Assembly (NCBI GenBank): GCA_947623455.1 | Contig: OX392538.1 | Location: 29,263,001 to 29,327,000, forward strand | Source of the DNA: Mimachlamys varia | Taxonomy: Eukaryota > Mollusca > Bivalvia > Pectinida > Pectinidae | Reading direction: 5' to 3' | DNA: 64,000 nucleotides | Part shown: positions 46,501 through 62,000 of the stretch, one piece after another | Layout: every line of letters starts with the position of its first letter | How positions within the stretch are numbered: the stretch's first letter is position 1 | The notes under the pieces: generated by a model | Seen by the model: only the letters and a program-made list of their open reading frames with translations | Databases searched by the model: none | Told to the model about the DNA's origin: nothing | Translations under genes and position numbers: made by a program

Positions 46501-49500
46501 GATGTGTTGTATACGGTATCAGTGAAGTACTTAGATGTGTTGTATACGGTATCAGTGAGGTACTTAGCTGTGTTATATACGATATCAGTGAAGTACTTAG
46601 ATGTGTTGTATACGGTATCAGTGAGGTACTTAGATGTGTTATATACAATATCAGTGAAGTACTTAGATGTGTTATATACGGTATCAGTGAGGTACTTAGC
46701 TGTGTTGTATACGGTATCAGTGAAGTACTTAGATGTGTTGTATACGGTATCAGTGAGGTACTAAGATGTGTTGTATACGGTATCAATGAGGTACTTAGAT
46801 GTGTTATATACGGTATCAGTGAGGTACTTAGATGTGTTGTATACGGTATCAGTGAGGTACTTGGATGTGTTGTATACGGTATCAGTGAAGTACTTAGATG
46901 TGTTGTATACGGTATCAATGAGGTACTTAGATGTGTTGTATACGGTATCAATGAGGTACATAGATGTGTTATATACGGTATCAGTGAAGTACTTAGATGT
47001 GTTATATACGGTATCAGTGAGGTACTTAGATGTGTTGTATATGGTATCAGTGAGGTACTTAGCTGTGTTATATACGATATCAGTGAAGTACTTAGATGTG
47101 TTATATACGGTATCAGTGAGGTACTTAGATGTGTTATATACGATATCAGTGAAGTACTTAGATGTGTTATATACGGTATCAGTGAGGTACTTAGCTGTGT
47201 TGTATACGGTATCAGTGAAGTACTTAGATGTGTTGTATACGGTATCAGTGAGGTACTTAGATGTGTTGTATACGGTATCAATGAGGTACTTAGATGTGTT
47301 ATATACGGTATCAGTGAAGTACTTAGCTGTGTTGTATACGGTATCAGTGAGGTACTTAGCTGTGTTGTATACGGTATCAGTGAAGTACTGAGATGTGTTA
47401 TATACGGTATCAGTGAGGTACTTAGATGTGTTGTATACGGTATCAGTGAGGTACTTAGCTTTGTTATATACGATATCAGTGAAGTACTTAATTGTGTTAT
47501 ATACGGTATCAGTGAGGTACTTAGATGTGTTATATACGATATCAGTGAAGTACTTAGATTTGTTGTATACGGTATCAGTGAGGTACTTAGATGTGTTGTA
47601 TACGGTATCAATGAGGTACTTAGATGTGTTGTATACGGTATCAGTGAGGTACTTAGATGTGTTGTATACGGTATCAGTGAGGTACTTAGATGTGTTGTAT
47701 ACGGTATCAGTGAGGTACTTAGCTGTGTTATATACGATATCAGTGAAGTACTTAGATGTGTTATATACGGTATCAGTGAGGTACTTAGATGTGTTGTATA
47801 CGGTATCAGTGAAGTACTTGGATGTGTTGTATACGGTATCAGTGAGGTACTTAGATGTGTTGTATACGGTATCAGTGAAGTACTTGGATGTGTTGTATAC
47901 GGTATCAGTGAAGTACTTAGATGTGTTGTATACGGTATCAATGAGGTACTTAGATGTGTTGTATACGGTATCAGTGAAGTACTTGGATGTGTTGTATACG
48001 GTATCAGTGAGGTACTTAGATGTGTTATATACGGTATCAGTGAAGTACTTAGATGTGTTGTATACGGTATCAGTGAGGTACTTAGCTGTGTTATATACGA
48101 TATCAGTGAAGTACTTAGATGTGTTGTATACGGTATCAGTGAGGTACTTAGATGTGTTATATACAATATCAGTGAAGTACTTAGATGTGTTATATACGGT
48201 ATCAGTGAGGTACTTAGCTGTGTTGTATACGGTATCAATGAGGTACTTAGATGTGTTGTATACGGTATCAGTGAAGTACTTGGATGTGTTGTATACGGTA
48301 TCAGTGAGGTACTTAGATGTGTTGTATACGGTATCAGTGAAGTACTTAGATGTGTTGTATACGGTATCAGTGAGGTACTTAGCTGTGTTATATACGATAT
48401 CAGTGAAGTACTTAATTGTGTTATATACGGTATCAGTGAGGTACTTAGATGTGTTACATACGATATCAGTGAAGTACTTAGATTTGTTGTATACGGTATC
48501 AGTGAGGTACTTAGATGTGTTGTATACGGTATCAATGAGGTACTTAGATGTGTTGTATACGGTATCAGTGAGGTACTTAGATGTGTTGTATACGGTATCA
48601 GTGAGGTACTTAGATGTGTTGTATACGGTATCAGTGAGGTACTTAGCTGTGTTGTATACGGTATCAGTGAGGTACTTAGCTGTGTTGTATACGGTATCAG
48701 TGAGGTACTTAGATGTGTTGTATACGGTATCAATGAAGTACTTAGATGTGTTGTATACGGTATCAGTGAAGTACTTAGATGTGTTATATACGGTATCAGT
48801 GAGGTACTTAGATGTGTTGTATACGGTATCAGTGAGGTACTTAGCTGTGTTATATACGATATCAGTGAAGTACTTAGATGTGTTATATACGGTATCAGTG
48901 AGGTACTTAGATGTGTTGTATACGGTATCAGTGAAGTACTTGGATGTGTTGTATACGGTATCAGTGAGGTACTTAGATGTGTTGTATACGGTATCAGTGA
49001 AGTACTTGGATGTGTTGTATACGGTATCAGTGAAGTACTTAGATGTGTTGTATACGGTATCAATGAGGTACTTAGATGTGTTGTATACGGTATCAGTGAA
49101 GTACTTGGATGTGTTGTATACGGTATCAGTGAGGTACTTAGATGTGTTGTATACGGTATCAGTGAAGTACTTAGATGTGTTGTATACGGTATCAGTGAGG
49201 TACTTAGCTGTGTTATATACGATATCAGTGAAGTACTTAGATGTGTTGTATACGGTATCAGTGAGGTACTTAGATGTGTTGTATACAATATCAGTGAAGT
49301 ACTTAGATGTGTTGTATACGGTGTCAGTGAGGTACTTAGATGTGTTGTATACGGTATCAATGAGGTACTTAGATGTGTTATATACGGTATCAGTGAGGTA
49401 CTTAGATGTGTTGTATACGGTATCAGTGAGGTACTTGGATGTGTTGTATACGGTATCAGTGAAGTACTTAGATGTGTTGTATACGGTATCAGTGAGGTAC

Positions 49501-50097
49501 TTGGATGTGTTGTATACGGTATCAATGAGGTACATAGATGTGTTATATACGGTATCAGTGAAGTACTTGGATGTGTTGTATACGGTATCAGTGAGGTACT
49601 TAGATGTGTTGTATATGGTATCAGTGAAGTACTTAGATGTGTTGTATACGGTATCAGTGAGGTACTTAGCTATGTTGTATACGGTATCAGTGAAGTACTT
49701 AGATGTGTTATATACGGTATCAGTGAGGTACTTAGATGTGTTGTATACGGTATCAGTGAGGTACTTAGCTGTGTTATATACGATATCAGTGAAGTACTTA
49801 GATGTGTTATATACGGTATCAGTGAGGTACTTAGATGTGTTATATACGATATCAGTGAAGTACTTAGATGTGTTATATACGGTATCAGTGAGGTACTTAG
49901 CTGTGTTGTATACGGTATCAGTGAAGTACTTAGATGTGTTGTATACGGTATCAGTGAGGTACTTAGATGTGTTGTATACGGTATCAATGAGGTACTTAGA
50001 TGTGTTATATACGGTATCAGTGAAGTACTTAGCTGTGTTGTATACGGTATCAGTGAGGTACTTAGCTGTGTTGTATACGGTATCAGTGAAGTACTGA
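31515..50097. repeat. Three copies of a long higher-order block in the 33-bp array
   Basis: Blocks at 31515-36237 and 38676-43398 appear the same in variant order over 4.7 kb, offset 7,161 bp (217 units). A third copy runs from 46761 to 50097, offset 8,085 bp (245 units) from the second. Shared markers are the TACTAAGATG unit at each start (31513, 38674, 46759), the rare TTAATTGTG units soon after, and TACTGAGATG units at 32145/34851, 39306/42012 and 47391/50097. The third copy has one visible difference early on (TTGTAT at 47630 where the others have TTATAT). Confidence 0.8.
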
Positions 50098-53000
50098 GAT
50101 GTGTTATATACGGTATCAGTGAGGTACTTAGATGTGTTGTATACGGTATCAGTGAGGTACTTAGCTTTGTTATATACGATATCAGTGAAGTACTTAGATG
50201 TGTTATATACGGTATCAGTGAGGTACTTAGATGTGTTATATACGATATCAGTGAAGTACTTAGATGTGTTGTATACGGTATCAGTGAGGTACTTAGATGT
50301 GTTGTATACGGTATCAGTGAGGTACTTAGATGTGTTGTATACGGTATCAGTGAGGTACTTAGATGTGTTGTATACGGTATCAGTGAGGTACTTAGATGTG
50401 TTGTATACGGTATCAATGAGGTACTTAGATGTGTTGTATACGGTATCAGTGAGGTACTTAGATGTGTTGTATACGGTATCAATGAGGTACTTAGATGTGT
50501 TGTATACGGTATCAGTGAGGTACTTAGATGTGTTGTATACGGTATCAGTGAGGTACTTAGATGTGTTGTATACGGTATCAGTGAGGTACTTAGATGTGTT
50601 GTATACGGTATCAATGAGGTACTTAGATGTGTTTTATACGGTATCAGTGAAGTACTTAGCTGTGTTGTATACGGTATCAGTGAAGTACTTAGATGTGTTG
50701 TATACGGTATCAGTGAGGTACTTAGATGTGTTGTATACGGTATCAATGAGGTACTTAGATGTGTTGTATACGGTATCAGTGAGGTACTTAGCTGTGTTGT
50801 ATACGGTATCAGTGAAGTACTTAGATGTGTTATATACGGTATCAGTGAGGTACTTAGATGTGTTGTATACGGTATCAGTGAGGTACTTAGCTGTGTTATA
50901 TACGATATCAGTGAAGTACTTAGATGTGTTATATACGGTATCAGTGAGGTACTTAGATGTGTTATATACGATATCAGTGAAGTACTTAGATGTGTTGTAT
51001 ACTGTATCAATGAGGTACTTAGATGTGTTGTATACGGTATCAGTGAGGTACTTGGATGTGTTGTATACGGTATCAGTGAGGTACTTAGATGTGTTGTATA
51101 CGGTATCAATGAGGTACTTAGATGTGTTATATACGGTATCAGTGAGGTACTTAGCTGTGTTGTATACGGTATCAGTGAGGTACTTAGATGTGTTGTATAC
51201 GGTATCAGTGAGGTACTTAGATGTGTTGTATACGGTATCAGTGAGGTACTTATCTGTGTTGTATTAGGTATCAGTGAGGTACTTAGATGTGTTGTATACG
51301 GTATCAGTGAAGTACTTAGATGTGTTATATACGGTATCAGTGAGGTACTTAGATGTGTTGTATACGGTATCAGTGAAGTACTTGGATGTGTTGTATACGG
51401 TATCAGTGAGGTACTTAGATGTGTTGTATACGGTATCAGTGAAGTACTTGGATGTGTTGTATACGGTATCAGTGAAGTACTTAGATGTGTTGTATACGGT
51501 ATCAATGAGGTACTTAGATGTGTTGTATACGGTATCAGTGAAGTACTTGGATGTGTTGTATACGGTATCAGTGAGGTACTTAGATGTGTTGTATACGGTA
51601 TCAGTGAAGTACTTAGATGTGTTGTATACGGTATCAGTGAGGTACTTAGCTGTGTTATATACGATATCAGTGAAGTACTTAGATGTGTTGTATACGGTAT
51701 CAGTGAGGTACTTAGATGTGTTATATACAATATCAGTGAAGTACTTAGATGTGTTATATACGGTATCAGTGAGGTACTTAGCTGTGTTGTATACGGTATC
51801 AGTGAAGTACTTAGATGTGTTGTATACGGTATCAGTGAGGTACTTAGATGTGTTGTATACGGTATCAATGAGGTACTTAGATGTGTTATATACGGTATCA
51901 GTGAGGTACTTAGATGTGTTGTATACGGTATCAGTGAGGTACTTGGATGTGTTGTATACGGTATCAGTGAAGTACTTAGATGTGTTGTATACGGTATCAG
52001 TGAGGTACTTAGCTGTGTTGTATACGGTATCAGTGAGGTACTTAGATGTGTTGTATACGGTATCAGTGAGGTACTTAGCTGTGTTATATACGATATCAGT
52101 GAAGTACTTAGATGTGTTATATACGGTATCAGTGAGGTACTTAGATGTGTTGTATACGGTATCAGTGAAGTACTTGGATGTGTTGTATACGGTATCAGTG
52201 AGGTACTTAGATGTGTTGTATACGGTATCAGTGAAGTACTTGGATGTGTTGTATACGGTATCAGTGAAGTACTTAGATGTGTTGTATACGGTATCAATGA
52301 GGTACTTAGATGTGTTGTATACGGTATCAGTGAAGTACTTGGATGTGTTGTATACGGTATCAGTGAGGTACTTAGATGTGTTGTATACGGTATCAGTGAA
52401 GTACTTAGATGTGTTGTATACGGTATCAGTGAGGTACTTAGCTGTGTTATATACGATATCAGTGAAGTACTTAGATGTGTTGTATACGGTATCAGTGAGG
52501 TACTTAGATGTGTTGTATACAATATCAGTGAAGTACTTAGATGTGTTGTATACGGTGTCAGTGAGGTACTTAGATGTGTTGTATACGGTATCAATGAGGT
52601 ACTTAGATGTGTTATATACGGTATCAGTGAGGTACTTAGATGTGTTGTATACGGTATCAGTGAGGTACTTGGATGTGTTGTATACGGTATCAGTGAAGTA
52701 CTTAGATGTGTTGTATACGGTATCAGTGAGGTACTTGGATGTGTTGTATACGGTATCAATGAGGTACATAGATGTGTTATATACGGTATCAGTGAAGTAC
52801 TTGGATGTGTTGTATACGGTATCAGTGAGGTACTTAGATGTGTTGTATATGGTATCAGTGAAGTACTTAGATGTGTTGTATACGGTATCAGTGAGGTACT
52901 TAGCTATGTTGTATACGGTATCAGTGAAGTACTTAGATGTGTTATATACGGTATCAGTGAGGTACTTAGATGTGTTGTATACGGTATCAGTGAGGTACTT

Positions 53001-56000
53001 AGCTGTGTTATATACGATATCAGTGAAGTACTTAGATGTGTTATATACGGTATCAGTGAGGTACTTAGATGTGTTATATACGATATCAGTGAAGTACTTA
53101 GATGTGTTATATACGGTATCAGTGAGGTACTTAGCTGTGTTGTATACGGTATCAGTGAAGTACTTAGATGTGTTGTATACGGTATCAGTGAGGTACTTAG
53201 ATGTGTTGTATACGGTATCAATGAGGTACTTAGATGTGTTATATACGGTATCAGTGAAGTACTTAGCTGTGTTGTATACGGTATCAGTGAGGTACTTAGC
53301 TGTGTTGTATACGGTATCAGTGAAGTACTGAGATGTGTTATATACGGTATCAGTGAGGTACTTAGATGTGTTGTATACGGTATCAGTGAGGTACTTAGCT
53401 TTGTTATATACGATATCAGTGAAGTACTTAGATGTGTTATATACGGTATCAGTGAGGTACTTAGATGTGTTATATACGATATCAGTGAAGTACTTAGATG
53501 TGTTGTATACGGTATCAGTGAGGTACTTAGATGTGTTGTATACGGTATCAGTGAGGTACTTAGATGTGTTGTATACGGTATCAGTGAGGTACTTAGATGT
53601 GTTGTATACGGTATCAGTGAGGTACTTAGATGTGTTGTATACGGTATCAATGAGGTACTTAGATGTGTTGTATACGGTATCAGTGAGGTACTTAGATGTG
53701 TTGTATACGGTATCAATGAGGTACTTAGATGTGTTGTATACGGTATCAGTGAGGTACTTAGATGTGTTGTATACGGTATCAGTGAGGTACTTAGATGTGT
53801 TGTATACGGTATCAGTGAGGTACTTAGATGTGTTGTATACGGTATCAATGAGGTACTTAGATGTGTTTTATACGGTATCAGTGAAGTACTTAGCTGTGTT
53901 GTATACGGTATCAGTGAAGTACTTAGATGTGTTGTATACGGTATCAGTGAGGTACTTAGATGTGTTGTATACGGTATCAATGAGGTACTTAGATGTGTTG
54001 TATACGGTATCAGTGAGGTACTTAGCTGTGTTGTATACGGTATCAGTGAAGTACTTAGATGTGTTATATACGGTATCAGTGAGGTACTTAGATGTGTTGT
54101 ATACGGTATCAGTGAGGTACTTAGCTGTGTTATATACGATATCAGTGAAGTACTTAGATGTGTTATATACGGTATCAGTGAGGTACTTAGATGTGTTATA
54201 TACGATATCAGTGAAGTACTTAGATGTGTTGTATACTGTATCAATGAGGTACTTAGATGTGTTGTATACGGTATCAGTGAGGTACTTGGATGTGTTGTAT
54301 ACGGTATCAGTGAGGTACTTAGATGTGTTGTATACGGTATCAATGAGGTACTTAGATGTGTTATATACGGTATCAGTGAGGTACTTAGCTGTGTTGTATA
54401 CGGTATCAGTGAGGTACTTAGATGTGTTGTATACGGTATCAGTGAGGTACTTAGATGTGTTGTATACGGTATCAGTGAGGTACTTATCTGTGTTGTATTA
54501 GGTATCAGTGAGGTACTTAGATGTGTTGTATACGGTATCAGTGAAGTACTTAGATGTGTTATATACGGTATCAGTGAGGTACTTAGATGTGTTGTATACG
54601 GTATCAGTGAAGTACTTGGATGTGTTGTATACGGTATCAGTGAGGTACTTAGATGTGTTGTATACGGTATCAGTGAAGTACTTGGATGTGTTGTATACGG
54701 TATCAGTGAAGTACTTAGATGTGTTGTATACGGTATCAATGAGGTACTTAGATGTGTTGTATACGGTATCAGTGAAGTACTTGGATGTGTTGTATACGGT
54801 ATCAGTGAGGTACTTAGATGTGTTGTATACGGTATCAGTGAAGTACTTAGATGTGTTGTATACGGTATCAGTGAGGTACTTAGCTGTGTTATATACGATA
54901 TCAGTGAAGTACTTAGATGTGTTGTATACGGTATCAGTGAGGTACTTAGATGTGTTATATACAATATCAGTGAAGTACTTAGATGTGTTATATACGGTAT
55001 CAGTGAGGTACTTAGCTGTGTTGTATACGGTATCAGTGAAGTACTTAGATGTGTTGTATACGGTATCAGTGAGGTACTTAGATGTGTTGTATACGGTATC
55101 AATGAGGTACTTAGATGTGTTATATACGGTATCAGTGAGGTACTTAGATGTGTTGTATACGGTATCAGTGAGGTACTTGGATGTGTTGTATACGGTATCA
55201 GTGAAGTACTTAGATGTGTTGTATACGGTATCAGTGAGGTACTTAGATGTGTTGTATACGGTATCAATGAGGTACATAGATGTGTTATATATGGTATCAG
55301 TGAAGTACTTGGATGTGTTGTATACGGTATCAGTGAGGTACTTAGATGTGTTGTATATGGTATCAGTGAAGTACTTAGATGTGTTGTATACGGTATCAGT
55401 GAGGTACTTAGCTGTGTTGTATACGGTATCAGTGAAGTACTTAGATGTGTTATATACGGTATCAGTGAGGTTCTTAGATGTGTTGTATACGGTATCAGTG
55501 AGGTACTTAGCTGTGTTATATACGATATCAGTGAAGTACTTAGATGTGTTATATACGGTATCAGTTAGGTATTTAGATGTGTTATATACGATATCAGTGA
55601 AGTACTTAGATGTGTTATATACGGTATCAGTGAGGTACTTAGCTGTGTTGTATACGGTATCAGTGAAGTACTTAGATGTGTTGTATACGGTATCAGTGAG
55701 GTACTTAGATGTGTTGTATACGGTATCAATGAGGTACTTAGATGTGTTATATACGGTATCAGTGAAGTACTTGGATGTGTTGTATACGGTATCAGTGAGG
55801 TACTTAGCTGTGTTGTATACGGTATCAGTGAAGTACTGAGATGTGTTATATACGGTATCAGTGAGGTACTTAGATGTGTTGTATACGGTATCAGTGAGGT
55901 ACTTAGCTTTGTTATATACGATATCAGTGAAGTACTTAGATGTGTTATATACGGTATCAGTGAGGTACTTAGATGTGTTATATACGATATCAGTGAAGTA

Positions 56001-59000
56001 CTTAGATGTGTTGTATACTGTATCAATGAGGTACTTAGATGTGTTGTATACGGTATCAGTGAGGTACTTGGATGTGTTGTATACGGTATCAGTGAGGTAC
56101 TTAGATGTGTTGTATACGGTATCAATGAGGTACTTAGATGTGTTATATACGGTATCAGTGAGGTACTTAGCTGTGTTGTATACGGTATCAGTGAGGTACT
56201 TAGATGTGTTGTATACGGTATCAGTGAGGTACTTAGATGTGTTGTATACGGTATCAGTGAGGTACTTATCTGTGTTGTATACGGTATCAGTGAGGTACTT
56301 AGATGTGTTGTATACGGTATCAGTGAGGTACTTAGCTGTGTTGTATACGGTATCAGTGAGGTACTTAGATGTGTTGTATACGGTATCAATGAGGTACTTA
56401 GATGTGTTATATACGGTATCAGTGAGGTACTTAGCTGTGTTGTATACGGTATCAATGAGGTACTTAGATGTGTTGTATACGGTATCAGTGAGGTACTTAG
56501 ATGTGTTGTATACGGTATCAGTGAGGTACTTAGATGTGTTATATACGGTATCAGTGAAGTACTTAGATGTGTTGTATACGGTATCAGTGAAGTACTTAGA
56601 TGTGTTGTATACGGTATCAGTGAGGTACTTAGATGTGTTGTATACTGTATCAATGAGGTACTTAGATGTGTTGTATACGGTATCAATGAGGTACTTAGAT
56701 GTGTTATATATGGTATCAGTGAAGTACTTAGCTGTGTTGTATACGGTATCAGTGAGGTACTTAGATGTGTTGTATACGGTATCAGTGAAGTACTTAGATG
56801 TGTTGTATACGGTATCAGTGAGGTACTTAGCTGTGTTATATACGATATCAGTGAAGTACTTAGATGTGTTATATACGGTATCAGTGAGGTACTTAGATGT
56901 GTTGTATACGGTATCAATGAGGTACTTAGATGTGTTGTATACGGTATCAATGAGGTACTTAGCTGTGTTGTATACGGTATCAATGAGGTACTTAGCTGTG
57001 TTGTATACGGTATCAGTGAGGTACTTAGATGTGTTGTATACGGTATCAGTGAGGTACTTAGATGTGTTGTATATGGTATCAGTGAAGTACTTAGATGTGT
57101 TGTATACGGTATCAGTGAGGTACTTAGCTGTGTTGTATACGGTATCAGTGAAGTACTTAGATGTGTTATATACGGTATCAGTGAGGTACTTAGATGTGTT
57201 GTATACGGTATCAGTGAGGTACTTAGCTGTGTTATATACGATATCAGTGAAGTACTTAGATGTGTTATATACGGTATCAGTGAGGTACTTAGATGTGTTA
57301 TATACGATATCAGTGAAGTACTTAGATGTGTTATATACGGTATCAGTGAGGTACTTAGCTGTGTTGTATACGGTATCAGTGAAGTACTTAGATGTGTTGT
57401 ATACGGTATCAGTGAGGTACTTAGATGTGTTGTATACGGTATCAATGAGGTACTTAGATGTGTTATATACGGTATCAGTGAAGTACTTAGCTGTGTTGTA
57501 TACGGTATCAGTGAGGTACTTAGCTGTGTTGTATACGGTATCAGTGAAGTACTGAGATGTGTTATATACGGTATCAGTGAGGTACTTAGATGTGTTATAT
57601 ACGATATCAGTGAAGTACTTAGATGTGTTATATACGGTATCAGTGAGGTACTTAGATGTGTTATATACGGTATCAGTGAGGTACTTAGATGTGTTATATA
57701 CGATATCAGTGAAGTACTTAGATGTGTTGTATACGGTATCAGTGAGGTACTTAGATGTGTTGTATACGGTATCAATGAGGTACTTAGATGTGTTGTATAC
57801 GGTATCAGTGAGGTACTTAGATGTGTTGTATACTGTATCAGTGAGGTACTTAGATGTGTTGTATACGGTATCAATGAGGTACTTAGATGTGTTGTATACG
57901 GTATCAGTGAGGTACTTAGATGTGTTGTATGAGGTATCAATGAGGTAATTAGATGTGTTGTATACGGTATCAGTGAGGTACTTAGATGTGTTGTATACGG
58001 TATCAGTGAGGTACTTAGATGTGTTGTATACGGTATCAGTGAGGTACTTAGATGTGTTGTATACGGTATCAATGAGGTACTTAGATGTGTTTTATACGGT
58101 ATCAGTGAAGTACTTAGCTGTGTTGTATACGGTATCAGTGAAGTACTTAGATGTGTTGTATACGGTATCAGTGAGGTACTTAGATGTGTTGTATACAGTA
58201 TCAATGAGGTACTTAGATGTGTTGTATACGGTATCAGTGAGGTACTTAGCTGTGTTGTATACGGTATCAGTGAAGTACTTAGATGTGTTATATACGGTAT
58301 CAGTGAGGTACTTAGATGTGTTGTATACGGTATCAGTGAGGTACTTAGCTGTGTTATATACGATATCAGTGAAGTACTTAGATGTGTTATATACGGTATC
58401 AGTGAGGTACTTAGCTGTGTTGTATACGGTATCAGTGAAGTACTTAGATGTGTTGTATACGGTATCAGTGAGGTACTTAGATGTGTTGTATACGGTATCA
58501 ATGAGGTACTTAGATGTGTTATATACGGTATCAGTGAGGTACTTAGATGTGTTGTATACGGTATCAGTGAGGTACTTGGATGTGTTGTATACGGTATCAG
58601 TGAAGTACTTAGATGTGTTGTATACGGTATCAGTGAGGTACTTAGATGTGTTGTATACGGTATCAATGAGGTACATAGATGTGTTATATACGGTATCAGT
58701 GAAGTACTTGGATGTGTTGTATACGGTATGAGTGAAGTACTTAGATGTGTTGTATATGGTATCAGTGAAGTACTTAGATGTGTTGTATACGGTATCAGTG
58801 AGGTACTTAGATGTGTTATATACGGTATCAGTGAGGTACTTAGATGTGTTGTATACGGTATCAGTGAGGTACTTAGCTGTGTTATATACGATATCAGTGA
58901 AGTACTTAGATGTGTTATATACGGTATCAGTGAGGTACTTAGATGTGTTATATACGATATCAGTGAAGTACTTAGATGTGTTATATACGGTATCAGTGAG

Positions 59001-62000
59001 GTACTTAGCTGTGTTGTATACGGTATCAGTGAAGTACTTAGATGTGTTGTATACGGTATCAGTGAGGTACTTAGATGTGTTGTATACGGTATCAATGAGG
59101 TACTTAGATGTGTTATATACGGTATCAGTGAAGTACTTAGCTGTGTTGTATACGGTATCAGTGAGGTACTTAGCTGTGTTGTATACGGTATCAGTGAAGT
59201 ACTGAGATGTGTTATATACGGTATCAGTGAGGTACTTAGATGTGTTGTATACGGTATCAGTGAGGTACTTAGCTTTGTTATATACGATATCAGTGAAGTA
59301 CTTAGATGTGTTATATACGGTATCAGTGAGGTACTTAGATGTGTTATATACGATATCAGTGAAGTACTTAGATGTGTTGTATACGGTATCAGTGAGGTAC
59401 TTAGATGTGTTGTATACGGTATCAATGAGGTACTTAGATGTGTTGTATACGGTATCAGTGAGGTACTTAGATGTGTTGTATACGGTATCAGTGAGGTACT
59501 TAGATGTGTTGTATACGGTATCAGTGAAGTACTTAGCTGTGTTGTATACGGTATCAGTGAGGTACTTAGCTGTGTTGTATACGGTATCAGTGAAGTACTG
59601 AGATGTGTTATATACGGTATCAGTGAGGTACTTAGATGTGTTGTATACGGTATCAGTGAGGTACTTAGCTTTGTTATATACGATATCAGTGAAGTACTTA
59701 GATGTGTTATATACGGTATCAGTGAGGTACTTAGATGTGTTATATACGATATCAGTGAAGTACTTAGATGTGTTGTATACGGTATCAGTGAGGTACTTAG
59801 ATGTGTTGTATACGGTATCAATGAGGTACTTAGATGTGTTGTATACGGTATCAGTGAGGTACTTAGATGTGTTGTATACGGTATCAGTGAGGTACTTAGA
59901 TGTGTTGTATACGGTATCAATGAGGTACTTAGATGTGTTGTATACGGTATCAGTGAGGTACTTAGATGTGTTGTATACGGTATCAGTGAGGTACTTAGAT
60001 GTGTTGTATACGGTATCAATGAGGTACTTAGATGTGTTGTATACGGTATCAGTGAGGTACTTAGATGTGTTGTATACGGTATCAATGAGGTACTTAGATG
60101 TGTTGTATACGGTATCAGTGAGGTACTTAGATGTGTTGTATACGGTATCAGTGAGGTACTTAGATGTGTTGTATACGGTATCAGTGAGGTACTTAGATGT
60201 GTTGTATACGGTATCAATGAGGTACTTAGATGTGTTTTATACGGTATCAGTGAAGTACTTAGCTGTGTTGTATACGGTATCAGTGAAGTACTTAGATGTG
60301 TTGTATACGGTATCAGTGAGGTACTTAGATGTGTTGTATACGGTATCAATGAGGTACTTAGATGTGTTGTATACGGTATCAGTGAGGTACTTAGCTGTGT
60401 TGTATACGGTATCAGTGAAGTACTTAGATGTGTTATATACGGTATCAGTGAGGTACTTAGATGTGTTGTATACGGTATCAGTGAGGTACTTAGCTGTGTT
60501 ATATACGATATCAGTGAAGGACTTAGATGTGTTGTATACGGTATCAGTGAGGTACTTAGATGTGTTATATACGATATCAGTGAAGTACTTAGATGTGTTG
60601 TATACTGTATCAATGAGGTACTTAGATGTGTTGTATACGGTATCAGTGAGGTACTTGGATGTGTTGTATACGGTATCAGTGAGGTACTTAGATGTGTTGT
60701 ATACGGTATCAATGAGGTACTTAGATGTGTTATATACGGTATCAGTGAGGTACTTAGCTGTGTTGTATACGGTATCAGTGAGGTACTTAGATGTGTTGTA
60801 TACGGTATCAGTGAGGTACTTAGATGTGTTGTATACGGTATCAGTGAGGTACTTATCTGTGTTGTATTAGGTATCAGTGAGGTACTTAGATGTGTTGTAT
60901 ACGGTATCAGTGAAGTACTTAGATGTGTTATATACGGTATCAGTGAGGTACTTAGATGTGTTGTATACGGTATCAGTGAAGTACTTGGATGTGTTGTATA
61001 CGGTATCAGTGAGGTACTTAGATGTGTTGTATACGGTATCAGTGAAGTACTTGGATGTGTTGTATACGGTATCAGTGAAGTACTTAGATGTGTTGTATAC
61101 GGTATCAATGAGGTACTTAGATGTGTTGTATACGGTATCAGTGAAGTACTTGGATGTGTTGTATACGGTATCAGTGAGGTACTTAGATGTGTTGTATACG
61201 GTATCAGTGAAGTACTTAGATGTGTTGTATACGGTATCAGTGAGGTACTTAGCTGTGTTATATACGATATCAGTGAAGTACTTAGATGTGTTGTATACGG
61301 TATCAGTGAGGTACTTAGATGTGTTATATACAATATCAGTGAAGTACTTAGATGTGTTATATACGGTATCAGTGAGGTACTTAGCTGTGTTGTATACGGT
61401 ATCAGTGAAGTACTTAGATGTGTTGTATACGGTATCAGTGAGGTACTAAGATGTGTTGTATACGGTATCAATGAGGTACTTAGATGTGTTATATACGGTA
61501 TCAGTGAGGTACTTAGATGTGTTGTATACGGTATCAGTGAGGTACTTGGATGTGTTGTATACGGTATCAGTGAAGTACTTAGATGTGTTGTATACGGTAT
61601 CAGTGAGGTACTTAGATGTGTTGTATACGGTATCAATGAGGTACATAGATGTGTTATATACGGTATCAGTGAGGTACTTGGATGTGTTGTATACGGTATC
61701 AGTGAGGTACTTAGATGTGTTGTATATGGTATCAGTGAAGTACTTAGATGTGTTGTATACGGTATCAGTGAGGTACTTAGCTGTGTTGTATACGGTATCA
61801 GTGAAGTACTTAGATGTGTTATATACGGTATCAGTGAGGTACTTAGATGTGTTGTATACGGTATCAGTGAGGTACTTAGCTGTGTTATATACGATATCAG
61901 TGAAGTACTTAGATGTGTTATATACGGTATCAGTGAGGTACTTAGATGTGTTATATACGATATCAGTGAAGTACTTAGATGTGTTATATACGGTATCAGT

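Noticed and set aside
26982..55568. A single gene for a 9,528-residue protein with an 11-residue repeat
   Set aside because: The frame is open only because the 33-bp unit has no stop in it. Three other frames are equally open in most units, no splice or start context is present, and substitutions are not biased toward silent sites.
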